A stretch of DNA of 64,000 nucleotides from Paenibacillus sp. yr247. Lineage in GTDB: Bacteria; Bacillota; Bacilli; Paenibacillales; NBRC-103111. A program made the position numbers and the translations under genes. This document shows positions 27,780 to 36,183 of the stretch, in pieces (within the stretch, counting starts at the first letter, position 1; every line of letters begins with the position of its first letter). The stretch spans positions 124,001 to 188,000 of the forward strand of contig NZ_FNIF01000006.1 of the NCBI RefSeq assembly GCF_900103825.1. Reading direction: 5' to 3'. The notes beneath the pieces were generated by a model. That model had not been told where the DNA came from. It saw only the letters and a list, made by a program, of their open reading frames with translations, and ran no database searches.

Positions 27780-28610
27780 ATGAAGAATACCAACTTGATG
27801 AAGTCCATCATCGTTTACGCGCTCCTTTTGTTTGGGTCCGCCGTCATGCTTGTGCCTTTCGCCTGGATGCTGTCGACGTCGCTTAAAGAATCGTTTCAGG
27901 TGTTCTCCGTTCCTGTGAAATGGATCCCCAGCCCAATCAAGTGGGACAACTATATCACAACTTTCTTGGGTCTTCCGTTCGGCAAGTGGCTCGGTAATAC
28001 GATATTCATCACTCTGCTTAACATTTTCGGGACGCTGGTTTCCTGTACGGTAGTCGCTTACGGGTTCGCCCGTTTTCGCGCCAAATCCAAAAACGCACTT
28101 TTCATTGTGATGCTTTCTACCATGATGCTGCCAAGCTCCGTCACGATGATTCCCGTATTCTACCTGTTCCAGTCGCTCGGGTGGATGAATACGTTCTACC
28201 CGCTCATCGTGCCAGCCTTTTTCGGTCATGCATTCTTCATCTTCCTGCTTCGGCAATTCTTCATGTCGATCCCGATGGAGATGGAGGAAGCGGCCAAAAT
28301 CGACGGTGCCAGCACGCTTGGCATTTTGTGGCGTGTCATTCTGCCTTTAACGGTTCCGGCGCTCATTACGGTAGCTATCTTCCAGTTTAACGGCGTGTGG
28401 AACGATTTCATGGGACCGCTGCTCTATTTGAACAAACCTGAATTGTATACTCTGGCACTGGGTATCAACTTTTTCAAGAGCCAGAATGACGTTCAGTGGA
28501 ATTACTTGATGACGGCTTCCATCGTCACGATGCTTCCGTCGCTCATTTTCTATTTTGTGGGACAAAAATATTTTGTGGAAAGCATTACACTCACCGGATC
28601 GAAGGGATAA
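27780..28610 (+). CDS. Sugar ABC transporter permease (MalG/UgpE type)
   Basis: A 276-residue permease with six helices. The EAA motif is EEAAKIDGASTLGILWRVIL near residue 170, and the C terminus (YFVESITLTGSKG) is the usual MalG ending. It completes the transporter with the 316-residue permease. The next gene, a non-transport membrane protein, starts only three bases later, so it is part of the same transcript. Confidence 0.92.
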   Translation: MKNTNLMKSIIVYALLLFGSAVMLVPFAWMLSTSLKESFQVFSVPVKWIPSPIKWDNYITTFLGLPFGKWLGNTIFITLLNIFGTLVSCTVVAYGFARFRAKSKNALFIVMLSTMMLPSSVTMIPVFYLFQSLGWMNTFYPLIVPAFFGHAFFIFLLRQFFMSIPMEMEEAAKIDGASTLGILWRVILPLTVPALITVAIFQFNGVWNDFMGPLLYLNKPELYTLALGINFFKSQNDVQWNYLMTASIVTMLPSLIFYFVGQKYFVESITLTGSKG

Positions 28611-28613
28611 CGT

Positions 28614-30983
28614 ATGTCAAAGCTTGCAAATGGCGCTGGCTGGACCGTAGGCGTTGGTCTAATGTCCGCTGCGGTGCTAGGATTGGAGATCGCCCTTACG
28701 AATGTGTTCGGCGTGATACAGCAGTACCACTACGTATCGTTCATTGTGTCGCTCGCCGTATTTGGCATTGGGGCAGGAGCTTATGCCTCCTATCGGAAAA
28801 ACCCGGGGGGCACAGGCAACAGTTCGGCTGGCTGGGTATGCGTGGCCGTCGGTTTGTTTATTATTACGTTAAGCTTTGTTCTTGCCAAGTTCCCCTATGT
28901 TGGTGAGCTCGCGGTCTACGCACTGCTCTGCACCGTGCCGTTCTTTCTGTTCGGCTGGGTGATGGGCCGCGCGCTCGGCAGCGGATCCGCACCGGCATCC
29001 ATAATTTACGCAGCCGACCTGCTTGGCGCCGGAGTGGGCGCCGCAGTCTCCTATGTGCTGCTCGATCGGCTTGGGGGTTTTGCCACGGTATTCGCTCTCT
29101 CGGCGCTGTGCTTCGCGTCTGCCGTAACAATGTTCTCGCTGTCTGCCGGTTATACGGACCGTCAGCGACGTCAGAGCCGAAGTGTTGGCCTCGTGACCGG
29201 CATCGTCCTGCTTGTTGCAGTGCCGCTTGGTATATGGCTGGGTGCCGAAACCGATGCTTGGAGGCTTGATTTCACCGGCATGAAAGGTGTCGCGCCTGAC
29301 AAGACGATAGTCGGTACGCTGAAGGGAAAACCCGATGCGCGCGTCATACGCACCGAATGGGACAGCTTTGCGCGGACCGATACGGTGAGCACATCAGACG
29401 AGAGCCGCAGAATTATGTTTGTCGACGGTGGAGCCGGCAGCTATATGTACAAGTTCAATGGAGACCTGGGATCGGTGGCGGGGCTCGCACGCGATATCGA
29501 GTTTCTGCCGTTTGCAGCTGGGCCGGCGGATAAGTCGATCATCGTTGGTGCCGGCGGAGGACGTGATATATTATATACGCTTATGGCTGGAGCCAAGGAA
29601 GTCACAGCTGTAGAACTGAGCCCAGGCCTTGTGAAGAGTATGCGGGCTTTTGCCGATTACAATGGTTCGATCCTAGACCGTCAGGGCGTACACACCGTTA
29701 TTGGCGATGGGCGCAGTGTGCTGGAGCGAAGCCGCGAGTCTTATGATCTCATCGTGCTTGACCTTGTCTATTCGCAGGTCGGAGGTATCGGCGGGCAAGC
29801 GCTCGCCGAGAACTATGTGTTTACCCGCGAAGCTTTCGCGACATATTTGCAACGTCTGAACCCGAACGGCCGGATCATTATTATCTCGCACCAAGGGATT
29901 GAAGGCATCCGCGCTTATTATACCGGATTCGAATCGCTCCTGCGCACAACCGGTGGGAAGCCAGGTGATGTTGCAAGGCACACGGCACTTCTGATGGCGC
30001 CCGAAGGCTCCGCTTCTCCAAATCTAACCATGTCAATTATCCAGAAGTCGCCGCTTACGCAGCAGCAGCTTCAACTTCTGAAGGCCGGAACGCAGTCTCT
30101 CGGGCTAAATGCGCTTTTCCTGCCGAACTCGAATGAACAGCTGCTAAAGCCGCTCTTGAACGGCAAGACGGGGTTCGATCAGTTCGTTCGTGATTCCGAA
30201 TATAACGTTTATCCGACGACCGACGACAAGCCGTTCTTCTTCCAGGTGGAGCAATCGCTGCCCGTTTCTCTGCATCAATGGTTTATCGTCATCGCGCTGC
30301 TCTCCGTGCTCTTTGCCTTCTTTCTCTGGAGGCAAGAAATTGCGCCACAGCTTCTCAGCGTACGTGCCGGTTCAACGGCCGATGGGGGACGGACGCCCAT
30401 TCCCAAACGTTTTGGTGCGATGTCCTACTATATCCTGCTCGGTATTGGCTATATGTGCATCCAAACCGCAATCATTCAAAAAACAATGATTTACGCTGGC
30501 GGCCCTGTTCTTGCGGCCATCGTCGTCATCGTTACAATGCTGCTAGGCGGGAGTCTGGGCAGCGGTATTGCCGGACGTTTTAAGGTATCGGTTCTTGTAG
30601 CCGTGATTGCGGTGATTGTCCTTACCATCGGACTGATCATGCTGGACTTCCTGCTGGGCGACAGACTAATTGCACTCGGCACAATCACCCGCATGGCTGT
30701 TATCGGTATTGCCATATTTCTGCTAGGCATACTGCTTGGCATTCCACTGCCAGCCGGACTCAGGACGGAAGAACGGCGCGCGCAAGGCTCATCACCGCTC
30801 TTTTTCGCGGTTAACGGCATCGCCGGCGTCTGGGGATCGTGGCTTGCTATAACCGTCTCGGTAACATCCGGACTCACGATTACACTTGCTATAGGCTGCC
30901 TTTGTTACGCAGTTATCGTTTTTGAACGAATCATTCGACTTAGGAGGCTTAAACATGAACGAATTGGAACAAACGAATCTTAA
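28614..30983 (+). CDS. Membrane protein with spermidine-synthase-like domain
   Basis: A 789-residue fusion. Residues 1-215 hold about six hydrophobic helices; residues 300-470 are a soluble Rossmann-type domain with the AdoMet-type loop VGAGGGRDI (about 311-319), acidic AVELSPG and IGDGRSVL, as in spermidine synthases; residues 550-780 add about seven more helices. The domain order (MFS-like/synthase/MFS-like) is known in bacteria but the reaction is unproven. I saw no clear match to the polyamine-binding D(A/S)(S/T)DP motif (LDLVYSQVGG stands there), so the substrate may not be putrescine. Its place between sugar permeases and a glycosidase is unusual. It overlaps the next gene by 29 bases. 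Confidence 0.82.
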   Translation: MSKLANGAGWTVGVGLMSAAVLGLEIALTNVFGVIQQYHYVSFIVSLAVFGIGAGAYASYRKNPGGTGNSSAGWVCVAVGLFIITLSFVLAKFPYVGELAVYALLCTVPFFLFGWVMGRALGSGSAPASIIYAADLLGAGVGAAVSYVLLDRLGGFATVFALSALCFASAVTMFSLSAGYTDRQRRQSRSVGLVTGIVLLVAVPLGIWLGAETDAWRLDFTGMKGVAPDKTIVGTLKGKPDARVIRTEWDSFARTDTVSTSDESRRIMFVDGGAGSYMYKFNGDLGSVAGLARDIEFLPFAAGPADKSIIVGAGGGRDILYTLMAGAKEVTAVELSPGLVKSMRAFADYNGSILDRQGVHTVIGDGRSVLERSRESYDLIVLDLVYSQVGGIGGQALAENYVFTREAFATYLQRLNPNGRIIIISHQGIEGIRAYYTGFESLLRTTGGKPGDVARHTALLMAPEGSASPNLTMSIIQKSPLTQQQLQLLKAGTQSLGLNALFLPNSNEQLLKPLLNGKTGFDQFVRDSEYNVYPTTDDKPFFFQVEQSLPVSLHQWFIVIALLSVLFAFFLWRQEIAPQLLSVRAGSTADGGRTPIPKRFGAMSYYILLGIGYMCIQTAIIQKTMIYAGGPVLAAIVVIVTMLLGGSLGSGIAGRFKVSVLVAVIAVIVLTIGLIMLDFLLGDRLIALGTITRMAVIGIAIFLLGILLGIPLPAGLRTEERRAQGSSPLFFAVNGIAGVWGSWLAITVSVTSGLTITLAIGCLCYAVIVFERIIRLRRLKHERIGTNES

Positions 30984-33309
30984 CCTCGGATCCGTTTTGG
31001 AAAATTACCATGAATCGCGAGAAACGCACGGCTTATCCTGGCAGGATCTTTATATTTGCGCAGGCAATCGCGCATATCTGATAGGCAGCCAGAATGGCGG
31101 TTTCCCGGATTTCGGCCATCATGTTAAACAGGAGATGGGAGGGCTTTGGGTCCATCCGATCAAGCTGCTGGACGGTTTCTGGCTGCATATCGCCGACACC
31201 GATGCAAGATCCTCTGCTGACGGCAAGTGGCTGACGGAATCCGACTCGTTCCACAATTATCCGTTCTTCAACGAACACCGATACCGGCTTTCGTCACTTC
31301 AGCTTGAGGTTGTGCGAAGGCAGTTTTGCCCGGACGATACAGAAGGTGTCGTTGTTACCTATTTGCTGCGTGATTTGAGCGGCGGAGACCGCAAGCTATC
31401 CTTAAGCTTCCTTGCTCGGACGGATTTGAGTCCTGTTTGGTTCTCAGAAGGCAAAGGCATCGAGGACGGCCGGGACGAAGGACGCCTTCTTGCGGAGGAA
31501 GGTCTTTTCCTGGCGAAGGATGATCTAAATCCATGGCATGTCGTCTTAGGTGCTGATCGCGGTTATAACCGCGGTAAAGTCGGCAGGGAGTTATTCGGAC
31601 CGCATTGGACGTCGGGCAAAGGAATTAGCGGATCGCTCTCTTACGAGGATGTGTCCGTACCGGCCAACGGTGAGGCGGAAATCCGCTTTTTTATCGCCGG
31701 ATCGTACAATTCCGAGGAGGAAGCACGCCTTACCTATAAGAAGCTTGCGAGCAGCCATGCGGAGCTTTGGGAAGCGAAACGTCTGCGGTATGAGGCCATT
31801 GCGGAATGTACAGTGGTAACCATTCCTGACAAGCATCTGCAGAAAGTGTTCGATTGGGTCAAATTTCACAACGATTGGTTCGTCCGCGAAGTGCCGGAAA
31901 TCGGGCGCGGAATGGGCGCAGGCCATCCGGAATACCCGTGGTGGTTCGGCTGCGACAACAGCTACACGCTGCTCGGCCTGCTTCCGGTTGGTGGATTGAA
32001 GATGGCGCAGGAGACGCTGAATTTGATTCTGAAGGCATCGGAGAAGGAGAACGGCAATGGCAGAATCATCCACGAGCTGTCGACTAGCGGTCTTGTTGCA
32101 AATCCGGGCAATACACAGGAGACCGCGCATTTTATTCAGTGCGTCTGGGAAGTGTTCCAGTGGACTGGAGACATTGAATTCCTGCGCAGTGTGTATACGG
32201 CCGTAAAGAAGGGATTAACTTGGCTGCTTGAAGAAATGGACCCGGACGGGGACTTGCTGCCGGAGGGCTACGGCATTATCGAGATCGAAGGCCTCAATGT
32301 AGAGCTTATCGACTCGGCCGTATACACATGGTCGGCGCTTTGTGCAGGCTCGCAGATGGCTGAGTTATTCGGTGAATCAGACCTTTCACGACACTATGCA
32401 CATCTGGCGGAACGCCTCAACGAGAAAATTAACCGCGATCTGTGGATTGAGAAGGAAGGCCTGTATGCGGACGCGATGGCGACCGTTAGTAAGGTGCTGA
32501 ATCGGATTGATATTTACATCGAACGTGCCCGAAGAATGGGGGCAGACAGAGCCATCAAGTACATGGAAGAGATGAAGGCGGAGATGTCGCAGCTGGATCC
32601 GGAGAGCGAGCAGGCTTGGCTGTTCAAGAACTGGGTCATCAATACGCCTATGGAAACCGGACTCGCGCCTCGCGATAAGGCGGTCAGGGCGCTCGACCGG
32701 ATGGGGACGGACGAATTCACGGGGCCGTGGGGCACGTACTTGTCAGGTTTGTACCAGGATCAGATGATGACCATATCTACGGGCGTGCAGGCGGTCGCTG
32801 AAGCGCGTTACGACAGGATGGACGAATCACTCCGTTACATTCGTCTCATTGCTTCGACATTCAACATGCGATTGCCGGGATCGATTTCGGAGATGTCCCC
32901 GGATTACGGCTGCTTTGTGCAGGCATGGACCATTTACGGAATGGCTTGGCCGCTTATGACACGGATGTTCGGTATTCAGCCCAAGGCGCATTTGCGAGAA
33001 CTGATGCTGCGTCCGCGACTGCCGAAGGAATGGAACGATATAGCAGCTGAGAAGGTTCATATTGGTCTGGGCAAGTACGAGAATGTGCTCGGCATCCGCA
33101 TCTCCCGTACCGAAATGACGGATATTTACCTATTCGGGCTTGAGCATCCGGATTGGACAATCTTACTGGATTTGGCAGATGCCGCGACCTCTTCGGTTAC
33201 TATTGACGGTGCAGCCGTTAAGTGGGAATCCGTAGCATCCGATGGTTCCGCCGTCTTTCGGATTTCCGGCGCGGGACAGCATGAAGTAAAGGTAGAGCGG
33301 AACATTTAA
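30955..33309 (+). CDS. Six-hairpin (alpha/alpha)6 glycosidase-like protein
   Basis: A 784-residue enzyme without signal peptide. An N-terminal beta-sandwich (about 1-270) is followed by an (alpha/alpha)6 barrel: PWWFGCDNSYTLLGLLPVG near 327-345, DGDLLPEGYGIIE near 435, LIDSAVYTWSALC near 455, PGSISEMSPDYG near 642. The layout resembles glycogen-debranching, GH63, GH78 and related families, but I cannot fix one; likely acids are Asp332 and the Glu of ISEMS. ATG 30955 has TTAGGAGG at the right distance and overlaps the upstream gene. It probably hydrolyses the oligosaccharide imported by the operon's transporter. Confidence 0.8.
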   Translation: MNELEQTNLNLGSVLENYHESRETHGLSWQDLYICAGNRAYLIGSQNGGFPDFGHHVKQEMGGLWVHPIKLLDGFWLHIADTDARSSADGKWLTESDSFHNYPFFNEHRYRLSSLQLEVVRRQFCPDDTEGVVVTYLLRDLSGGDRKLSLSFLARTDLSPVWFSEGKGIEDGRDEGRLLAEEGLFLAKDDLNPWHVVLGADRGYNRGKVGRELFGPHWTSGKGISGSLSYEDVSVPANGEAEIRFFIAGSYNSEEEARLTYKKLASSHAELWEAKRLRYEAIAECTVVTIPDKHLQKVFDWVKFHNDWFVREVPEIGRGMGAGHPEYPWWFGCDNSYTLLGLLPVGGLKMAQETLNLILKASEKENGNGRIIHELSTSGLVANPGNTQETAHFIQCVWEVFQWTGDIEFLRSVYTAVKKGLTWLLEEMDPDGDLLPEGYGIIEIEGLNVELIDSAVYTWSALCAGSQMAELFGESDLSRHYAHLAERLNEKINRDLWIEKEGLYADAMATVSKVLNRIDIYIERARRMGADRAIKYMEEMKAEMSQLDPESEQAWLFKNWVINTPMETGLAPRDKAVRALDRMGTDEFTGPWGTYLSGLYQDQMMTISTGVQAVAEARYDRMDESLRYIRLIASTFNMRLPGSISEMSPDYGCFVQAWTIYGMAWPLMTRMFGIQPKAHLRELMLRPRLPKEWNDIAAEKVHIGLGKYENVLGIRISRTEMTDIYLFGLEHPDWTILLDLADAATSSVTIDGAAVKWESVASDGSAVFRISGAGQHEVKVERNI

Positions 33310-33410
33310 AAACGGCGCGATGGGCATTATCGAAACCTCGATTTCCTCCGGTTCAAACTTTTTTGCACTCGAAGTTCTATAGAATTTCTGAAAGTTTGGA
33401 GGTTATGAAA

Positions 33411-34256
33411 TTGAAATTAAGTGCAGAAGAATTGTCCGCCGGGAAGCTGCTGCCTGAAACAGTGGAACTAGCTGCAAGTCTCATTCAAGCCAACGGTTAT
33501 GTTATTTTTGAGAAGGTCCTGCCTGAACAATTGGTGGACAAATTATTCAACCGCTATATCGAAATTTTGGAGCCCTATCTGGAGGAGCATCACGACGAAG
33601 TTTTCAACCCTAAGAACGGATTTAATGACGGTACTAACCATATTCGCTTGTATTTGCCATTCGAGATGCCGTTCATTGACGAGTCGATTATCGCACACCC
33701 GTTTGTGCTGCAAGTGGTGGATCATTTGCTGGGTGAGGACAGTGTGCTCCATTATTTCGCCACAAACACGTCGCTGCCAGGCGGGCAAAAGTGCCAACCC
33801 GTACATGCGGATACAGGTGCGATGTTTGGTGATCGTTGTTCGGTTAATCTGCCGATATCGAACCTGGTTGTTAACTTTCCTCTCGTCGATACACACGAAA
33901 ACAACGGCCCAATGGAAATTTGGCCAGGTGGAACTCATTTGCTGCCCGACTATTGGTACGGACCTAAATCGTACAACAAAAACAAATTGGCCGAGCATAT
34001 GACCTCCATCAAAGCTTTTATGCCAGCCGGTTCTATCATGATCAGGGATGACCGCATGTGGCATCGGGGAACGCCGAACCGCTCTGATCAGCCTCGTCCG
34101 AACATTGCTATGATTTATGCGCCTAAGGATCGTGCGCCCCGAAACGGCGGGACCATTCAAATTCCACAGGAAACTTACGATCAACTTTCTGACAGAGCGA
34201 AGAAGCTTTTGCGCAATGAAAAAATCGGATTCGCTGTAGCCCAGCCTACTCATTAA
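33411..34256 (+). CDS. Phytanoyl-CoA dioxygenase (PhyH) family oxygenase 1
   Basis: A 281-residue Fe(II)/2-oxoglutarate oxygenase. The iron-binding triad is His132 and Asp134 in VHADTG and His218 in MWHRGTPN; Arg229 in RPNIAMIY is placed to bind 2-oxoglutarate. The start is set by the ribosome site: GGAGG at 33398-33402 is two bases from ATG 33405 but eight from TTG 33411, so TTG is preferred. PhyH enzymes hydroxylate, demethylate or desaturate varied small molecules. In this sugar operon, next to a sugar isomerase, it may hydroxylate or oxidatively cleave a modified sugar (inference). Confidence 0.85.
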   Translation: MKLSAEELSAGKLLPETVELAASLIQANGYVIFEKVLPEQLVDKLFNRYIEILEPYLEEHHDEVFNPKNGFNDGTNHIRLYLPFEMPFIDESIIAHPFVLQVVDHLLGEDSVLHYFATNTSLPGGQKCQPVHADTGAMFGDRCSVNLPISNLVVNFPLVDTHENNGPMEIWPGGTHLLPDYWYGPKSYNKNKLAEHMTSIKAFMPAGSIMIRDDRMWHRGTPNRSDQPRPNIAMIYAPKDRAPRNGGTIQIPQETYDQLSDRAKKLLRNEKIGFAVAQPTH

Positions 34257-34276
34257 AAATAAGGAGAGGAATCATC

Positions 34277-35068
34277 ATGAAATTAGGTATTATAACATCA
34301 CCCAATTCAAATAGTTTCGAATATGCCGCCGGTCTTGGGCTCGAGTTCGTAGAGTTTTGCATTAATGTGGAACAAGATGTGCAACAGTTCGCTTCCCGCG
34401 TTTCGGAGCTGAAAGCTGCCAGCGAACGCTTCGGCGTAAAAGTCGGCTCTATAGGAAGATGGGGCTCTGACCGAATCGCGAAGGACGGAAGTGTCATCGA
34501 AGAGGAACTGCAAGCGTCGTATGCGTTGATCGACGCATCAAGCGAGCTTGGCTGCCCAGTATTCGTATGCGGCAGCAATTATGTTAAGGAACGTTCGTAT
34601 TTCGACAATGTCGTATCCGCGATTTCTTACTTCTCGAAGTTAATTGAATATGGGCAGGCCAAAGGTGTGAGAATCGCCACCTATAATTGCCATTGGAACA
34701 ATTTTATTGTGGATGACACAGCGTGGAAGTTAATTCATGGCCATTTACCAGAGCTCGGCATTAAATATGATCCGTCTCATGCCCGCTATGCCGGTCAAGA
34801 TTATTTGAAAGAAATGAACGATTGGGGTAATCGATTCTTACATGTACATATTAAAGGCTCCGTCATCATTGACGGCAAGCGGTTCGACGATCCACCAGCG
34901 GGACTTGATCAGACCGATTGGGGCACATTTATGGCAATCCTGTACAGTGTCGGATACGAAGGCGGCCTAAGTATCGAGCCGCATTCCCATACATGGACCG
35001 GGGAGCTTGGAAACCAAGGCGTCAAGTATACCGTCGCATATATGAACAAGCTGCTGTTCCGCATGTAA
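34277..35068 (+). CDS. Sugar phosphate isomerase/epimerase (TIM barrel) 1
   Basis: A 263-residue xylose-isomerase-like TIM barrel (AP-endonuclease 2 fold). Typical elements are LGLEFVEFCINVEQ early, GVRIATYNCHWNN near residue 130, IKYDPSHARYAGQD near 160 and LHVHIKGS near 190; metal-binding Glu, Asp and His residues lie in these strands. Members isomerise or epimerise sugars, inosose or hydroxypyruvate. AAGGAGAGG precedes the ATG. It follows the PhyH gene by 20 bases and closes the operon; the second sugar locus contains the same PhyH/isomerase pair. Confidence 0.85.
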   Translation: MKLGIITSPNSNSFEYAAGLGLEFVEFCINVEQDVQQFASRVSELKAASERFGVKVGSIGRWGSDRIAKDGSVIEEELQASYALIDASSELGCPVFVCGSNYVKERSYFDNVVSAISYFSKLIEYGQAKGVRIATYNCHWNNFIVDDTAWKLIHGHLPELGIKYDPSHARYAGQDYLKEMNDWGNRFLHVHIKGSVIIDGKRFDDPPAGLDQTDWGTFMAILYSVGYEGGLSIEPHSHTWTGELGNQGVKYTVAYMNKLLFRM

Positions 35069-35115
35069 GAGACAAACGTAGTTAGTAGGGTTGTGTGGCA
35101 AGAAATTCAACCATG

Positions 35116-35199
35116 CGGGATGGGCGATTGTAGACAGATGTTTAGTTGGTTATTTATTAGACCGGGACTCCATGGGAAATAAGGGTTCCGGTTTATTTT
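35116..35199 (+). repeat. Dispersed repeat copy C: ABC-ATPase tail plus terminator
   Basis: CGGGATGGGCGATTGTA (35116-35132) is identical to the end of the ABC-ATPase remnant at 5166-5182, and is followed by a diverged stop region and by ACCGGGACTCC ... GGGTTCCGGT with a TTTATTTT tail (35161-35199), matching the terminators at 5206 and 6863. Here only the final dozen codons of the ATPase remain. It also provides a possible terminator for the operon ending at 35068. Confidence 0.75.
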
Positions 35200-35212
35200 G
35201 GGAATCCAGTAA

Positions 35213-35464
35213 ATGGTAAAACAAATTATGGAGGAGCTTGCTTCACGGCAGCTCCTTCTTCCTATTGTTAAGGATCCTGCCGCAATACAAAAAAAGGAAT
35301 TTTGTATCGCTCAATTGGTTGACATTTTCAATTATAAAAATCAAATGCTTACTGAATACGTTGGAATTGGAAATGCTGTAGCAGCAGCACCAGTGTCATT
35401 AGTAAATGCTGTAGCAAGAATACCATATCCAATACCTACAACTGCTCCAAAGGCTAATCAATAG
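35213..35464 (+). CDS. Doubtful short ORF, 83 residues
   Basis: The frame is open and moderately hydrophobic at its end (YVGIGNAVAAAPVSLVNAV), but no convincing ribosome site precedes it and I recognise no family. On the opposite strand the same DNA encodes a start-less glycine/alanine-rich stretch (FGAVVGIGYGILATAF) that looks at least as protein-like, so this may be decayed sequence. A GGAGCT/AGCTCC hairpin lies at its start. Confidence 0.25.
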   Translation: MVKQIMEELASRQLLLPIVKDPAAIQKKEFCIAQLVDIFNYKNQMLTEYVGIGNAVAAAPVSLVNAVARIPYPIPTTAPKANQ

Positions 35465-35575
35465 AGTACATTAAATCATTTTAATAGGATTATTTAGTTT
35501 TCCTGCGAGGAGTTTGATATTAATTGGACTATTCTAGCTTCTGTAATTATCGTAAGCAACGAAATGAGAAAAAGC

Positions 35576-35605
35576 AAGTAGCCTAAATTATCTTTTAGGC
35601 TACTT
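35576..35605 (-). terminator. Terminator of the YjcZ-like gene
   Basis: AAGTAGCCTAAA (35576-35587) and TTTAGGCTACTT (35594-35605) form a perfect 12-base stem. On the minus strand it is followed by GCTTTTTC and lies 23 bases after the small gene's stop. Confidence 0.85.
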
Positions 35606-35627
35606 GTTAAAACAGTTCCATTTGTAA

Positions 35628-35714
35628 TTACCAAATCATACGAGAAATAATTACGAGAAGGATGAAAAGAACTAAGATCGTAGCAGTAGAAGTATGAAGT
35701 CCTGCAAAGCTCAT
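35628..35714 (-). CDS. YjcZ-family sporulation peptide, 28 residues
   Basis: On the minus strand a GAAAGGGGGAAAAAGT site precedes an ATG encoding 28 residues: MSFAGLHTSTATILVLFILL, then VIISRMIW. This is the pattern of YjcZ-type peptides of Bacillus and Paenibacillus, which begin near SFAGG-F and continue with ILVLFILLVII as one membrane helix. These genes are usually expressed late in sporulation. The gene is below common ORF length cut-offs and is easily missed. A strong terminator follows. The role of the family is unsettled. Confidence 0.82.
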   Translation of the reverse strand: MSFAGLHTSTATILVLFILLVIISRMIW

Positions 35715-35736
35715 ACTTTTTCCCCCTTTCAATCAA

Positions 35737-36183
35737 GATATATCATTCTATGAAACTAATTCCTAAGGTGCTTGGACATTTGCTATAGTAAAGTCAAATA
35801 TGTGTGCTGCATTTCAGAAGATTAGTTATCGAATGGTGTGAAGCGAAGGATCTTGTAATAGAAGAATGAAGCAAAAATCGTGCTACCGAGAAATAAGAGC
35901 AGTGGTACAGGACGAATATTGCAAAAGGTAGATGGAGTGAACAGTCAGCTATTTTAAAGATGTTCGTGGACATGAATACAAAACTAACGATTTAGGTTTA
36001 ACCTAAAAAAGGACCGTCAGGATGAACTTCCCTGATGGTTTTTTCTTATAAAATAGTGGTATTTATCGACTATTAGCACATTACACTTACTTAGACAAGC
36101 TGTGAGTAGAATAGGACATGATTTTTCACTATATGATGTAGAATAACGCTCCGTGGAATCGTTTTGAACGTCTAATTGTCCTG
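35737..36183. other. Gene-free stretch with one terminator
   Basis: I see no supported gene here. The notable element is the hairpin at 36012; what it once terminated is not recognisable. Base composition is AT-rich until about 36190, where the GC-rich molybdoenzyme fragment begins abruptly. Confidence 0.5.
36012..36045 (+). terminator. Orphan terminator
   Basis: ACCGTCAGG (36013-36021) pairs with CCTGATGGT (36031-36039) with one G-T pair, followed by TTTTTTCTT. No intact gene lies upstream on this strand. Confidence 0.6.

Noticed and set aside
27714-28256. Minus-strand 180-codon frame opposite MalG permease
   Set aside because: Highly charged reverse complement of hydrophobic helices, a known artefact.
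31591-32130. Minus-strand 179-codon frame opposite the six-hairpin glycosidase
   Set aside because: Shadow frame without ribosome site; the plus strand is clearly coding.
33543-34253. Minus-strand 236-codon frame opposite PhyH 1
   Set aside because: It is antisense to a gene with complete iron-binding motifs, has no ribosome site and shows no recognisable domain.
35213-35464. Bacteriocin-like Gly/Ala-rich peptide on the minus strand
   Set aside because: The stretch has no start codon, leader or immunity/transport genes beside it.
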